Below are positions 41,247 to 50,725 of a stretch of 64,000 nt of DNA, one piece after another. The DNA comes from Bog-756 sp038210245 (GTDB taxonomy: Bacteria; Actinomycetota; Acidimicrobiia; Acidimicrobiales; RAAP-2), in the NCBI GenBank assembly GCA_038210245.1, contig JBBQWW010000010.1, positions 1 through 64,000 on the forward strand, read 5' to 3'. The position numbers and the translations under genes are program-made. The notes under the pieces are model-generated. The model ran no database searches. It was not told the DNA's origin and saw nothing but the letters and a program-made list of their open reading frames with translations. Each line of letters starts with the position of its first letter. Within the stretch, counting starts at the first letter, position 1.

Positions 41247-42278
41247 ATGCGAGTGGCTGTGGTGGGCGCGACCGGACAGGTGGGGTCGGTGATGCGGACG
41301 ATCCTCGAGGAGCGGGACTTCCCCCTTCGGGAGTTGCGCCTGATGGCCTCGGCGCGCTCGGCCGGAAGCCGGCTGTCGTTCCGGGGGGCCGAGTACGAGG
41401 TGGAGGATGCAGCCACGGCTGATCTGTCCGGCCTCGACCTGGCCCTGTTCTCGAGCGGGGCCACGGCATCGAGGGCGTTGGCCCCCCGGTTCGCCGCGGC
41501 CGGGGTCATCGTGATCGACAACTCCTCCGCCTGGCGGATGGACCCTGACGTCCCGTTGGTGGTGCCCGAGGTCAACGCCGCCGCCCTGGGCTCCATCGGG
41601 AAGGGCATCGTGGCCAATCCCAACTGCACGACCATGGTGGCGATGCCGGTGCTGAAGCCGCTGCACGATGCGGCCCGCCTCCAACGTCTGGTGGTGTCGA
41701 CCTACCAGGCCGTGTCGGGTGCCGGCCTGGCCGGGGTGGCCGAGTTGGAGGCTCAGCTGGTCAAGACCGTCGACGGGGCCGCTGCGCTGACCTTCGACGG
41801 GTCGGCGGTCGACTTCCCGGACGCGTCCACCTTCCCCGACGTCATCGCCCACAATGTCCTGCCCATGGCCGGATCCCTGGTGGGGGACGGATCGGGAGAC
41901 ACCACCGAGGAGCAGAAGTTCCGCGAGGAGAGCCGCAAGATCCTGAGCATCCCGGCCCTCGATGTGGTCTGCACGTGTGTCCGGGTGCCGGTCTTCACCG
42001 GGCACTCCCTCTCCATCGTGGCCCAGTTCGAGGAGCCCCTCAGTGCCCGCCAGGCCACCGAGATCCTCTCCGGCGCCGCCGGGGTGGAGCTGTCGGAGGT
42101 GCCGACTCCCCTGCATGCCGCCGGTCGGGACCCGTCCCTGGTCGGACGGGTGCGGTCCGCAGACTCCTCCGGGCACCAGTTGGCCCTGTTCGTCAGCGGC
42201 GACAACCTCCGGAAGGGCGCCGCCCTCAATGCCGTGCAGATTGCCGAGGCCCTCGTGGCCATGGGCGAGGTGGACTGA
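41247..42278 (+). CDS. asd: Aspartate-semialdehyde dehydrogenase
   Basis: A 343-residue enzyme that reduces aspartyl phosphate with NADPH to the semialdehyde, the step after aspartokinase. The N-terminal nucleotide-binding motif is VVGATGQVG, the catalytic Cys is C127 in NPNCTTM, and the STYQAVSGAG and VPVFTGHS segments follow. Length is normal. ATG at 41247, directly downstream of lysC in what is probably one operon. Confidence 0.95.
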   Translation: MRVAVVGATGQVGSVMRTILEERDFPLRELRLMASARSAGSRLSFRGAEYEVEDAATADLSGLDLALFSSGATASRALAPRFAAAGVIVIDNSSAWRMDPDVPLVVPEVNAAALGSIGKGIVANPNCTTMVAMPVLKPLHDAARLQRLVVSTYQAVSGAGLAGVAELEAQLVKTVDGAAALTFDGSAVDFPDASTFPDVIAHNVLPMAGSLVGDGSGDTTEEQKFREESRKILSIPALDVVCTCVRVPVFTGHSLSIVAQFEEPLSARQATEILSGAAGVELSEVPTPLHAAGRDPSLVGRVRSADSSGHQLALFVSGDNLRKGAALNAVQIAEALVAMGEVD

Positions 42279-42363
42279 CCGGGGGCGGGAGGACCGACCT
42301 AGCGCAGGCCGCTCCAACCCGACCGGGCCCGATCCGTTCCGGCCGCAGCGGCTCCCGGACGGT

Positions 42364-42993
42364 TCACTCCACCGGGATCGTCGACGGCACCAGCACGGCC
42401 ACCCGTTTGGCCAGGTTGACGGCATGGTCGCCGAAGCGCTCGTAGAAGCGGGCCACCATGGCCAACTCGACGGCCACCGGCAGCGGCATGGTCCCGGCCA
42501 CCACCTCCACGGTGAGGCTGACATGGAGGTCATCCATCTCGTCGTCGAGCGTGTCGACCAGAGAGGCCCCGGTGGGGAGCCGTTCGGCGTAGGCATCGGT
42601 GGTGGCGCGCCACATGTGGATGGCCACCTCGCCCATCCGCTCGACCAGGCCCCGGCTGCGGGCCGACAGCTCGGCCCCGAGACCGCGGGCCGCCCGTCGG
42701 GCCACGTGCTCGGCCAGGTCCCCGTTCCGCTCGAGGTCCGGGAGCATCCGGATCACCGTGACCAGGAAGCGGAGATCCTCGGGCGAGGTGATACCGGCCA
42801 CGGTGAGCTGCTGGAGGGTCAGCTGCTCGATGTCGTGGTAGAGGGTGTCGACCACTTCGTCCCGATCGGCCAGGGCCTTGGCCGCCTCCCGGTCGCCGGA
42901 CAACAGTGCATCGGTCGCTCCGGTTACCGACTCGCCGACGAGGGCGAACAGCTGAAGGACCTTTCGGTCGATCTGTTCGAGGGCGTCGTCCAC
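42364..42993 (-). CDS. phoU: PhoU-like phosphate signalling protein
   Basis: A 209-residue all-helical protein with two three-helix PhoU repeats, each with an acidic metal-binding pattern (DRDEVVDTLYHDIE in the first; DTLDDEMDD and RFGDHAVN in the second). PhoU restrains phosphate uptake through the Pst transporter and PhoR signalling. Neither pst genes nor phoR lie within the window. GTG start at 42993. Several secreted phosphatase-like proteins are encoded at 6871-18578, but the sequence shows no direct link between them. Confidence 0.9.
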   Translation of the reverse strand: MDDALEQIDRKVLQLFALVGESVTGATDALLSGDREAAKALADRDEVVDTLYHDIEQLTLQQLTVAGITSPEDLRFLVTVIRMLPDLERNGDLAEHVARRAARGLGAELSARSRGLVERMGEVAIHMWRATTDAYAERLPTGASLVDTLDDEMDDLHVSLTVEVVAGTMPLPVAVELAMVARFYERFGDHAVNLAKRVAVLVPSTIPVE

Positions 42994-43075
42994 GGAGCCA
43001 CCGTACCCGCAGTGGAAGTCCGGAATCGCCCGACACGGCGAGGTCGGCTCCTCGGAGTTCGGGCCAGCACCGGTG

Positions 43076-44422
43076 TCAGCCCCGGTGGCCGTCCTGGTCG
43101 GCGCCGGGGTCGCCGACCCCGGCGTCTCCGGCCTTCGGGGCAGGGTCGGTTCCGCCTTCCTCGAGGAGGTCGCCGACGATCACCCGGGGTCCGGATCCCC
43201 AGGACAGGTACCGCCACGACCAGTTGATGAGCACGACGATCTTGTTGCGGAATCCGATGAGATAGAGGATGTGGAGGCCCAACCAGGCCAGCCATCCGAG
43301 GGTTCCCCGCACCACCAGACCCCGGGGGAACTCGGTGATGGCCGCCCGCCGCCCGATGGTGGCCATGATGCCCTTGTCGCGGTAGGAGAAGGGTTGGGTG
43401 GGTCGTCCCTCCACCCGGTTGACGATCTGGAGGGCCGCGTGCTTGCCCGACTGGATCGCCACCTGGGCCAGTTGGGGGCAGACCCCGTCCTGGTGTCGGG
43501 ATCCCGGCCCCCAGGGTACGGCGGCGGCGTCGCCGATGGCGAAGGCGTCGGGCCGACCGGGCAGGGAGAGATCGGCGCCCACCACCAGGCGCCCGTTCGG
43601 TCCGGCCTCCTGGTTGAGGGTGGAGGCCACCGTGTTCTCCACCGAGACCCCGCCCGCCCAGACCACGGTACGGGTGGCGATCGTCGAGCCGTCGTCCAGC
43701 TCTACGCAGGTGCCGTCGACCGACCGGACCATGTGACCGAGCTTCAACTCCACCCCCCGCCCCTCGAGGGTGCGGGCGGCGTAGGCGGCGGCGGAGGGCT
43801 GGAACGGGGTTAACAGGCGGTCCAACCCGTCCACCAGGATGATCCGACCTGACGATCGCGGGAACTTGAATCCGTCGTGCCGCACGGCCACGTCCAGCAG
43901 CTCGGCCAGGGCCCCGGCCACCTCCACGCCGGTGGGACCACCACCGACCACCACGAAGGTGAGGAGACCGTTGACGTCCGCCTCCGGGTCGCTGTCGGCG
44001 TCCTCCAGTCGGCGCAGGATGTGGTCGCGCAGGCTGCGGGCGTCGCTGAGCGTGTAGAGGGGGAAGGTGCACTCTGCCGCGCCCGGGATCCCGAAGTAGC
44101 GCGCCGTGGCGCCGCTGGCCACGATGACCGAGTCAAACGGCAGCGGTGCAGCATCCTCCAGGGTGACCAAGTGGTGGTCCCAGTCCACTCCGGTGACCGT
44201 GCCGAACCGGAAGGTCACGTTGGGGCTGCGCCCGAAGATGGCCCTGACCGGGTAGGCCACATCCCCCGCCTCCAACCCGGCTGTGGCCACCTCGTAGAGC
44301 AGAGGCTGGAAGGTATGGAAGTTGCGCTGGTCGACGATGGTCACCTCGACGGGTTGGCCGACCAGGGCGCGGGCCGCCGAGAGGCCTCCGAACCCGGCCC
44401 CCACGATGACGACGCGCTGCAT
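43076..44422 (-). CDS. ndh: Type II NADH dehydrogenase-like FAD oxidoreductase
   Basis: A 448-residue flavoprotein of the NDH-2 family, which passes electrons from NADH to quinone without pumping protons. The FAD-binding motif VIVGAGFGGLSA is at the N-terminus, the NAD-binding VVVGGGPTGVE lies near residue 160, and AIGDAAAVPWG contacts FAD. The C-terminal hydrophobic helices (GWLAWLGLHILYLIGFRNKI) anchor it to the membrane face. The ATG at 44422 puts the dinucleotide fold right at the start; longer frames run through rmuC sequence and are not credible. Related enzymes can act as other quinone reductases, so the exact substrate is not certain. Confidence 0.88.
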   Translation of the reverse strand: MQRVVIVGAGFGGLSAARALVGQPVEVTIVDQRNFHTFQPLLYEVATAGLEAGDVAYPVRAIFGRSPNVTFRFGTVTGVDWDHHLVTLEDAAPLPFDSVIVASGATARYFGIPGAAECTFPLYTLSDARSLRDHILRRLEDADSDPEADVNGLLTFVVVGGGPTGVEVAGALAELLDVAVRHDGFKFPRSSGRIILVDGLDRLLTPFQPSAAAYAARTLEGRGVELKLGHMVRSVDGTCVELDDGSTIATRTVVWAGGVSVENTVASTLNQEAGPNGRLVVGADLSLPGRPDAFAIGDAAAVPWGPGSRHQDGVCPQLAQVAIQSGKHAALQIVNRVEGRPTQPFSYRDKGIMATIGRRAAITEFPRGLVVRGTLGWLAWLGLHILYLIGFRNKIVVLINWSWRYLSWGSGPRVIVGDLLEEGGTDPAPKAGDAGVGDPGADQDGHRG

Positions 44423-44594
44423 CGCCCCATGCTGACACACTGGCCCCTCGCCCTCCCGAAGCCGCCCGCCTCCCGGCCTCGGCCGGTCCACCCGCGCCCT
44501 GACCTGGGGTGGACCGGTGCGTCCCCCTCTCTCGTCACACCCCCTCGGTACGCTGGGCGCGATAGGACCGTCTCGGTCCCGAGGAGGTTTCATC

Positions 44595-46091
44595 ATGATC
44601 ACCGGAGTCATCGTGGGGCTCGTTGCCGGGGCCGTCCTCGGCGTGGTGGTGGGCCTGTTGATCCGCGCCAACCAGGTCACGGCGGCGAGGACGGCCGAAG
44701 CCCGCCTGGCCGACGTCCTGGGCCAGAACCAGGCACTGACCGGCGAACTCCACGCGGTCCGGGACCGCCAGCTCGGGGACCAGCAGCGTTCCGCGGACCT
44801 GCAGTCGGAGCTGGCCCGATTGACGGCTGACCTCGACCACGAGCGCCAGGCCGGTGCCCAGCGGGCCGAGGCCTTCGAGGAGACCCGACGCCAGCTGACC
44901 GGAGAGTTCGCTCGGCTCTCGACCCTGGCCCTCCAGCAGAACAACGAGCAGTTCCTCCAGCTGGCCGACACCAAGCTGAACGAGACGCGGCAGGCGGCCG
45001 AGGGGGACCTGGCCAAGCGCCAGGAGGCCATCGAACAGCTGCTCAAGCCCATCGGCGAGCAACTCGGGAAGTACGAGGTGGGCATCCAGCGCCTCGAGGT
45101 CGAGCGTCAAAAGGCCTACACCACCCTCACCGAGCAGATGAAGACCCTGTCCATCTCGCATGATCAGCTGCAAAAGGAGACCCGAAACCTGGTCACCGCC
45201 CTCCGGTCGCCCCAGACCCGGGGCCGCTGGGGGGAGCTCCAGCTGCGCCGAGTGGTGGAGATGGCCGGCATGCTCGAGCACTGCGACTTCGACGAGCAGG
45301 TCACCTCGGACGCCGACAGCGGCAGGATGCGTCCGGACATGGTGGTCCACCTGCCGGGGGGGAAGAACGTCGCCGTTGACGCCAAGGTGCCCATGCAGGC
45401 CTTCCTCGACGCCAACGAGGCCGACGACGAAGCGCAACGACGGATCCACCTGGCCAGCCACGGTCGCCAGATGAAAGCTCATGTCGACGCCCTCTCGAAG
45501 AAGGAGTACTGGAAGAGGGTCGATCCGTCACCGGAGTTCGTGGTGGCCTTCATCCCCGGTGACCCATTGCTGACCGCCGCCCTCGAGCACGAGCCGGGCC
45601 TCATGGAGTACGCCGTGGCCAATCACGTGCTGCTGGCCACACCGACGTCCCTGATCGCCCTCCTCCGGGCCGTGGCCTACGGGTGGCAGCAGGATGCCCT
45701 GGCCGAGAACGCCCGCGAGGTCCAGCTCCTCGGCGTGCAGCTCTATGAGCGGCTGGCCCTGCTGGGCGAGCACTTCGCCGGTGTGGGGAAGGGACTCAAC
45801 AGTGCGGTCACCGCCTACAACAAGGCCGTGGGCTCCCTGGAGAGCAGAGTGTTGGTCACCGCCCGCCGGTTCGTCGACCTGGGCGTGGTGGGAGTGGGGG
45901 AGAAAGAGCTGCCCCACCCGGTCCCGGTCGACGCCACCTCCCGGGCGTTGCAATCGGTCGAGCTGGGATCACCGGTGCTGGAGCTCTCCCTCCTCCCCGG
46001 GGTCGTCGACACGGAACAACCTCTCGGTGCCGTGGCCGGGTCCCGCCCGGTGGTGGAAGACAGCACCGGGCCCTCGGATGACTCCGCCTGA
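44595..46091 (+). CDS. rmuC: DNA recombination protein RmuC
   Basis: A 498-residue protein with an N-terminal membrane helix (about 3-24), a long coiled coil (35-190) and the RmuC nuclease-like domain (about 200-440), with RGRWGELQLRRVVEMAGM, VDAKVPMQAFLDA and a TPTSLIALLRAVAYGW stretch. It is thought to limit recombination-mediated inversion, and its fold is PD-(D/E)XK-like. GAGGAGG directly precedes the ATG by 7 bases. A disordered acidic tail ends the protein. It is divergent from the NDH-2 gene. Confidence 0.93.
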   Translation: MITGVIVGLVAGAVLGVVVGLLIRANQVTAARTAEARLADVLGQNQALTGELHAVRDRQLGDQQRSADLQSELARLTADLDHERQAGAQRAEAFEETRRQLTGEFARLSTLALQQNNEQFLQLADTKLNETRQAAEGDLAKRQEAIEQLLKPIGEQLGKYEVGIQRLEVERQKAYTTLTEQMKTLSISHDQLQKETRNLVTALRSPQTRGRWGELQLRRVVEMAGMLEHCDFDEQVTSDADSGRMRPDMVVHLPGGKNVAVDAKVPMQAFLDANEADDEAQRRIHLASHGRQMKAHVDALSKKEYWKRVDPSPEFVVAFIPGDPLLTAALEHEPGLMEYAVANHVLLATPTSLIALLRAVAYGWQQDALAENAREVQLLGVQLYERLALLGEHFAGVGKGLNSAVTAYNKAVGSLESRVLVTARRFVDLGVVGVGEKELPHPVPVDATSRALQSVELGSPVLELSLLPGVVDTEQPLGAVAGSRPVVEDSTGPSDDSA

Positions 46092-46477
46092 GTCCTGACC
46101 TGCTTCGCCCTCCTTCGGCCCCGCACGTTCATCCGCCGATCGGTCCCGGCGGTCACCGTGCGCCGGGGAGCCGGCGGCGGGTCGCCCCGGGTATCGGTGG
46201 CACCGCGGCCCGGAGGGCGTCGGACTCGCCGCAGATGAACGAACGGTGACCAATCGACGCCCGCGCAACGGCGCCACCCGACCGGAGTGCGGCCCGGAGA
46301 CGGCCTTTTCCTGGGAATACGTGTCAGAATCGGCAGTCGTCAAATATGACGATCTGATTGCAGTTCTCAGGGCAATCCAAGGTGACTGATGGTAAAAGTA
46401 GTGCAGTCCACGTCAATGCTCGGAGGGATCGAGGGGGGGGACGGGGCGGTAATGCTGGAGCGAGAGGGAGACGACAC
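46092..46477. other. Intergenic region upstream of sqdB
   Basis: About 385 bases with no supported gene. The part from 46305 to 46420 is noticeably AT-richer than the surroundings and is the likely promoter region of sqdB, but no clear -35/-10 pair stands out. An in-frame TTG at 46358 would lengthen SqdB by 40 residues of unlikely composition. Confidence 0.4.
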
Positions 46478-47707
46478 GTGAACATTCTGGTACTCGGTGG
46501 TGACGGCTATCTGGGTTGGCCTACCGCTCTCTACCTGTCCCGGAGGGGACACCGAGTCGGTGTGGTCGACAACTTCGCCCGCCGGGGATACGACCTCGAG
46601 ATGGGCGTCGACAGCCTCGTCCCCATCGTGGGCCTGCAGCAACGGGTTCGCCGGTGGCAGGAGATCTCCGGGCTCACCGTCGAGGTGTTCGTGGGTGACC
46701 TCACCGACGACTCCTTCGTCAGCGAGACGCTGGCCACCTTCGATCCCGAGGCCGTCGTCCACTTCGCCGAGCAGCGCTCGGCCCCGTACTCGATGATCGA
46801 CCGGAAGCACGCCGTCTACACCCAGGTCAACAACGTGGCCGGCACCCTCAACCTGCTCTACGCCATCGCCGAGCAGAATCGCGATATCCACCTGGTCAAG
46901 CTGGGGACGATGGGGGAGTACGGCACACCCAACATCGACATCGAAGAGGGCTTCATCGAGATCACCCACAAGGGTCGGACCGATGTCATGCCCTACCCCA
47001 AGCAGCCGGGCTCCTTCTACCACCTGTCCAAGGTTCACGACAGCCACAACATCATGTTCGCCTGTCGTATCTGGGGTATCCGGGCCACCGACCTCAACCA
47101 GGGCATCGTGTACGGGCACGAGACCGAAGAGACCGCCCTCCATCCGGACCTGGCCACCCGGTTCGACTACGACGGCGTGTTCGGGACCGTCCTCAACCGG
47201 TTCTGTGTCCAGGCCGTCACCGACCACCCCATCACCGTGTACGGGACCGGTGGTCAGACCCGGGGCATGCTCAACATCCTCGACACGCTGGCCTGCGTGG
47301 AACTGGCCCTCGAGAACCCGGCTGACCGTGGGGAGTTCCGGGTGTTCAACCAGTTCACCGAGTCGTTCACCGTGGAGGACATGGCCGCCATGGTCAAGGC
47401 GGAGTTCGCCGGAGACGCCACCGTCGTCCACACCGCCGACCCCCGGGTGGAGAAGGAAGAGCACTACTACCGGGCCGCCCACACCAAGCTGCTCGACCTC
47501 GGCCTCGTGCCCAACCTCCTCACCTCGTCGGTGATCCAGTCGATTCTGGCGCTGTGCGACAAGTACAAGGCCAATGTGAACATGGACGCCATCCGGCCTA
47601 CCGTAGAGTGGCGCAAGACGGCCAGCGATCTGGTGACGGCGGGTACGCCCGGCGCCGAAAGCGCGGCCGCTTCCGGACAGCCAACGCCGACGCTCACCGA
47701 CCGCTAG
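46478..47707 (+). CDS. sqdB: UDP-sulfoquinovose synthase
   Basis: A 409-residue short-chain dehydrogenase/epimerase that joins sulfite and UDP-glucose to UDP-sulfoquinovose, the sulfonated sugar nucleotide used for sulfolipid and other sulfoglycans. The NAD-binding start is LVLGGDGYLGWPTA; VHFAEQRSAPYSMID, KLGTMGEYGTPN and IDIEEG, and the catalytic FYHLSKVHDSHN segment (Tyr and Lys) are all close to plant and cyanobacterial SQD1/SqdB. ATDLNQGIVYG and GTGGQTRGMLNI continue the match. The GTG at 46478 lies 7 bases after GAGAGGGAG. The C-terminal 25 residues are a Ser/Thr/Pro/Ala-rich extension. The matching sulfoquinovosyltransferase is not in the window. Confidence 0.9.
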   Translation: MNILVLGGDGYLGWPTALYLSRRGHRVGVVDNFARRGYDLEMGVDSLVPIVGLQQRVRRWQEISGLTVEVFVGDLTDDSFVSETLATFDPEAVVHFAEQRSAPYSMIDRKHAVYTQVNNVAGTLNLLYAIAEQNRDIHLVKLGTMGEYGTPNIDIEEGFIEITHKGRTDVMPYPKQPGSFYHLSKVHDSHNIMFACRIWGIRATDLNQGIVYGHETEETALHPDLATRFDYDGVFGTVLNRFCVQAVTDHPITVYGTGGQTRGMLNILDTLACVELALENPADRGEFRVFNQFTESFTVEDMAAMVKAEFAGDATVVHTADPRVEKEEHYYRAAHTKLLDLGLVPNLLTSSVIQSILALCDKYKANVNMDAIRPTVEWRKTASDLVTAGTPGAESAAASGQPTPTLTDR

Positions 47708-47928
47708 CCCGCCCAAGTCCGGACCTCGTTCCCCGTCGGCTCGACGGCAGGCTCGGGGTCGCCATCGTCGAGCCGGCAGCCGTCTGCCCTCGGTCCCGGC
47801 GCCGCTGACGGCGCCACCGACAGCGGTCGGGCGGCCCCGACGGGCCGGCCCACCCCGGCCAGCCACCGCGCGGAGGGACGACATCGCCTGCAGGGTTGCC
47901 GGGGGAAGACAGCACTATCGTCGTCGGG

Positions 47929-49122
47929 ATGCCCAGGGCCCGACGCAGACGAGCTCGCTCGTCGGGGCACCGCAGTTGGGGCCGCACCCTGCTGCTGGCG
48001 CTGATCGCCGCCGTCGCACTGGTCCTGGTGGTGGGGTCGGTGGCCGAGATCCACGCCCAGTCCAGCGGCTACCGGAGCTCCACCGATTCCGGCTACGGGG
48101 CGCTGGCCTCCCGGGTGGTGGAGGCCTCCAACCAGACGGGGAGCCAGCTGGCTGCCGTGATGCGGTCGGCTCCGGGACTGAAGAACCAGGCGCTGCCCCG
48201 TACGGCCCGTGCCGTCCTGCAGCAGGGTCTCGACGCTGCGGTGAGTGCCACCGCCCAAGAGGCCGCCCAGGCGACCGGCCTGGTCCCGCCCTATCCCTCG
48301 GACCACGTCAGCAACCAGCTCAGTCAGGTCATGGAGGCCCGGGCCACCGGCGCCGCCGACCTGCGCACCAGCATCGACCGGCTGCTCGGGATGACCCCGC
48401 TGCCCATTGCCGGCGCCCCGACCGCCGCCGTGCCGACCAGCTCCGCCCCGCTCATCTCCGTTGTGCAGGCCACCACCTCGATGGGCAACGCCGGCCTGGT
48501 GTTCCAGCAGTCGGATGTGGACTACCGCTCGCTGGTCACCCAGATTCGCCAGCAGCGGCTGCCGATCCGACTACCCCGCTCGGTGTGGGTGCCGCCGCCC
48601 TTGACCGGGGCGCCCCTCGGCTCCCCGCAGCTGGCCTCCTCGGCCGCCCTGCTGGGCAACTCCACCCAACTGGCCCCGAACCACCGGCTGGCCATCACCG
48701 CGGTGGGCCTGTCACCGCCTGCGGTCTCCTCGGGAGGGCCAGGGCTCCTGGGCAAGGACTGCGTCAACGTGACATCCACCGTCCCGGGGGCCGTGCCGAC
48801 GGAGCTGCCTCCCACCCCCACGGTGACGGCGGAGGCCACGGTGACCAACTGCGGGACCGTCCCCGAGTCGGGGGTGGCGGTGACCCAGACGCTGGCCCTG
48901 GACGACCCACCCGGGACCGCGCCGCCGGCTTCCGGGGCCCGGGGCTCGGTCTCGAGGACGACCGTCACGCTGCGGTCCGGCTCGTCCGTGGCCCTCTCGC
49001 TGGCCCCCCTCTCGGTGGCCCTGGGCCACACCTACACCCTGACCGTCGCCGTGGCGGTGCCCCCCAGCCAACTGCTCCGGGATGGGACCACCCAGCAGTT
49101 CCTCATCCACATCTCGGACTGA
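47929..49122 (+). CDS. Membrane-anchored extracellular protein, unknown function
   Basis: A 397-residue protein of unknown family. A very basic N-terminus (PRARRRRARSS) is followed by one transmembrane helix (about 20-42) and an external region. The helical part to about residue 230 is rich in Ala, Gln and Ser, and the second half holds a beta-sandwich-like segment with two Cys (in KDCVNVT and VTNCGTV) that could form a disulfide. The C-terminal strand pattern (TYTLTVAVAVPP) resembles CARDB/Ig-like domains. The ATG at 47929 is preferred over an upstream TTG at 47896. It follows sqdB on the same strand after 221 bases. A role in envelope assembly is possible but not shown. Confidence 0.6.
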   Translation: MPRARRRRARSSGHRSWGRTLLLALIAAVALVLVVGSVAEIHAQSSGYRSSTDSGYGALASRVVEASNQTGSQLAAVMRSAPGLKNQALPRTARAVLQQGLDAAVSATAQEAAQATGLVPPYPSDHVSNQLSQVMEARATGAADLRTSIDRLLGMTPLPIAGAPTAAVPTSSAPLISVVQATTSMGNAGLVFQQSDVDYRSLVTQIRQQRLPIRLPRSVWVPPPLTGAPLGSPQLASSAALLGNSTQLAPNHRLAITAVGLSPPAVSSGGPGLLGKDCVNVTSTVPGAVPTELPPTPTVTAEATVTNCGTVPESGVAVTQTLALDDPPGTAPPASGARGSVSRTTVTLRSGSSVALSLAPLSVALGHTYTLTVAVAVPPSQLLRDGTTQQFLIHISD

Positions 49123-49319
49123 GGCCCGTGCGGCCCCGGGGGCCGGATCGGTGGGCCGGGCCCCCGGTCGGCGCCGGTCGGGGCCGCGGTCGGCCCTCAC
49201 GACGGGCGTTGGGCGGCTGGTCGGCCGGCAGGGCTGGTCAGTTGGTCGGCGGCAGGGGGTGTGGATCTAAGATTGAGCAGCGAGAGAGTCAAGTTCACGA
49301 CAGAAGGGTCTGAGGATCA

Positions 49320-50591
49320 GTGGCCGAAAGCATCACGATCACCGACAACCGCACTGGTGAGTCCCTCGAGATCCCCTTTGAGAACGGGGGCATCTCCGCG
49401 GCCCAGTGGTCGAAACTCCTCCCCGGAACCTGGTTCTACGACCCGGGATTCACGACGACGGCGGCCTGTGAGAGCGCCATCACCTATCTCGACGGGGAGG
49501 AGGGGATCCTCCGGTACCGGGGCTACCCCATCGAACAGCTGGCCGAGAGTTCGACCTATCTGGAGGTGGCCTACCTCCTGTTGAACGGCGAGCTCCCCAC
49601 CACCGAGGAGTACGCGGTCTGGGAGCGGGAGATCACCCTCCACACCTTCATCCACGAGAACGTACGCAAGCGGTTCCTCGAGGGGTTCCACTACGACGCC
49701 CACCCCATGGGCATGCTGGTCTCGGCCGCCGCCGCCCTGTCCACGTTCTATCTCGACGCCAAGGACATCTTCGACGTCGAGTCCCGCAACAAGCAGATCG
49801 TGCGGCTCATCGCCAAGATGCCCACCCTGGCCGCGGCGGCACACCGGTTCAGCGTGGGCATGCCGTTCGTCTATCCGGATAACTCCCTACCCTTCACCTC
49901 GAACTTCCTCTCCATGATGTGGAAGATCGCCGAGCCGCGCTTCGAGGCCGACCCGGTGCTGGCCCGGGCCCTCGACGTCCTGTTCATCCTCCACGCCGAC
50001 CATGAGCAGAACTGCTCCACCACGGCCATGCGCACTGTGGGTTCGTCCCACGCCGATCCCTACTCGGCCACCGCCGCCGCCGCCGCCGCCCTGTACGGTC
50101 CCCGCCACGGTGGGGCCAACGAGGCGGTCATCCGGATGCTCACCGAGATCGGCTCCATCGACAATGTCGAGCCGTTCATCACCTCCGTCAAGGAGGGCTC
50201 GGGTGGGCGCCTCCAGGGCTTCGGGCACCGGGTGTACAAGAGCTACGACCCCCGGGCCAAGATCATCAAGAAGACGGCAGACGAGGTGTTCGCGGTCACC
50301 GGGAAGAACCCGCTGCTGGACATCGCCCTCAAGCTCGAGGATATCGCCCTCTCGGACGAGTACTTCACCTCACGCAAGCTCTATCCCAATGTGGACTTCT
50401 ACTCGGGCCTGATCTACCAGGCCATGGGTTTCCCCCTCGAGATGTTCCCGGTGCTGTTCGCCATTCCCCGCACCGCCGGATGGCTGGCCCACTGGCAGGA
50501 GATGCTGGATCAGGACTCGAAGATCGCCCGCCCCCGTCAGCTGTACATCGGTGACGATGCCCGGGACTACGTACCGATCGCCGCTCGCTGA
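49320..50591 (+). CDS. gltA: Citrate synthase
   Basis: A 423-residue type II citrate synthase, condensing oxaloacetate and acetyl-CoA at the entry to the TCA and glyoxylate cycles. Catalytic residues are visible: His225 in LHADHEQNCST, His303 in GFGHRVYKSYDPRA and Asp359 in NVDFYSG. The N-terminal beta domain and the final RPRQLYIG segment are typical of the hexameric enzymes. GTG start with GAGG a few bases upstream. Confidence 0.95.
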   Translation: MAESITITDNRTGESLEIPFENGGISAAQWSKLLPGTWFYDPGFTTTAACESAITYLDGEEGILRYRGYPIEQLAESSTYLEVAYLLLNGELPTTEEYAVWEREITLHTFIHENVRKRFLEGFHYDAHPMGMLVSAAAALSTFYLDAKDIFDVESRNKQIVRLIAKMPTLAAAAHRFSVGMPFVYPDNSLPFTSNFLSMMWKIAEPRFEADPVLARALDVLFILHADHEQNCSTTAMRTVGSSHADPYSATAAAAAALYGPRHGGANEAVIRMLTEIGSIDNVEPFITSVKEGSGGRLQGFGHRVYKSYDPRAKIIKKTADEVFAVTGKNPLLDIALKLEDIALSDEYFTSRKLYPNVDFYSGLIYQAMGFPLEMFPVLFAIPRTAGWLAHWQEMLDQDSKIARPRQLYIGDDARDYVPIAAR

Positions 50592-50725
50592 TCCAGCGCC
50601 GACCGACCTGCCTGTGGCGGGGCGTCACTCCATCTCGCCCCTGGCCACGGGCCTCCCGTGGGTCCGACGGCCCGGTTGGCCGGTCTCCCGGTTCGCCGGT
50701 CTTCACGGAGTCACATCGCCCACAC

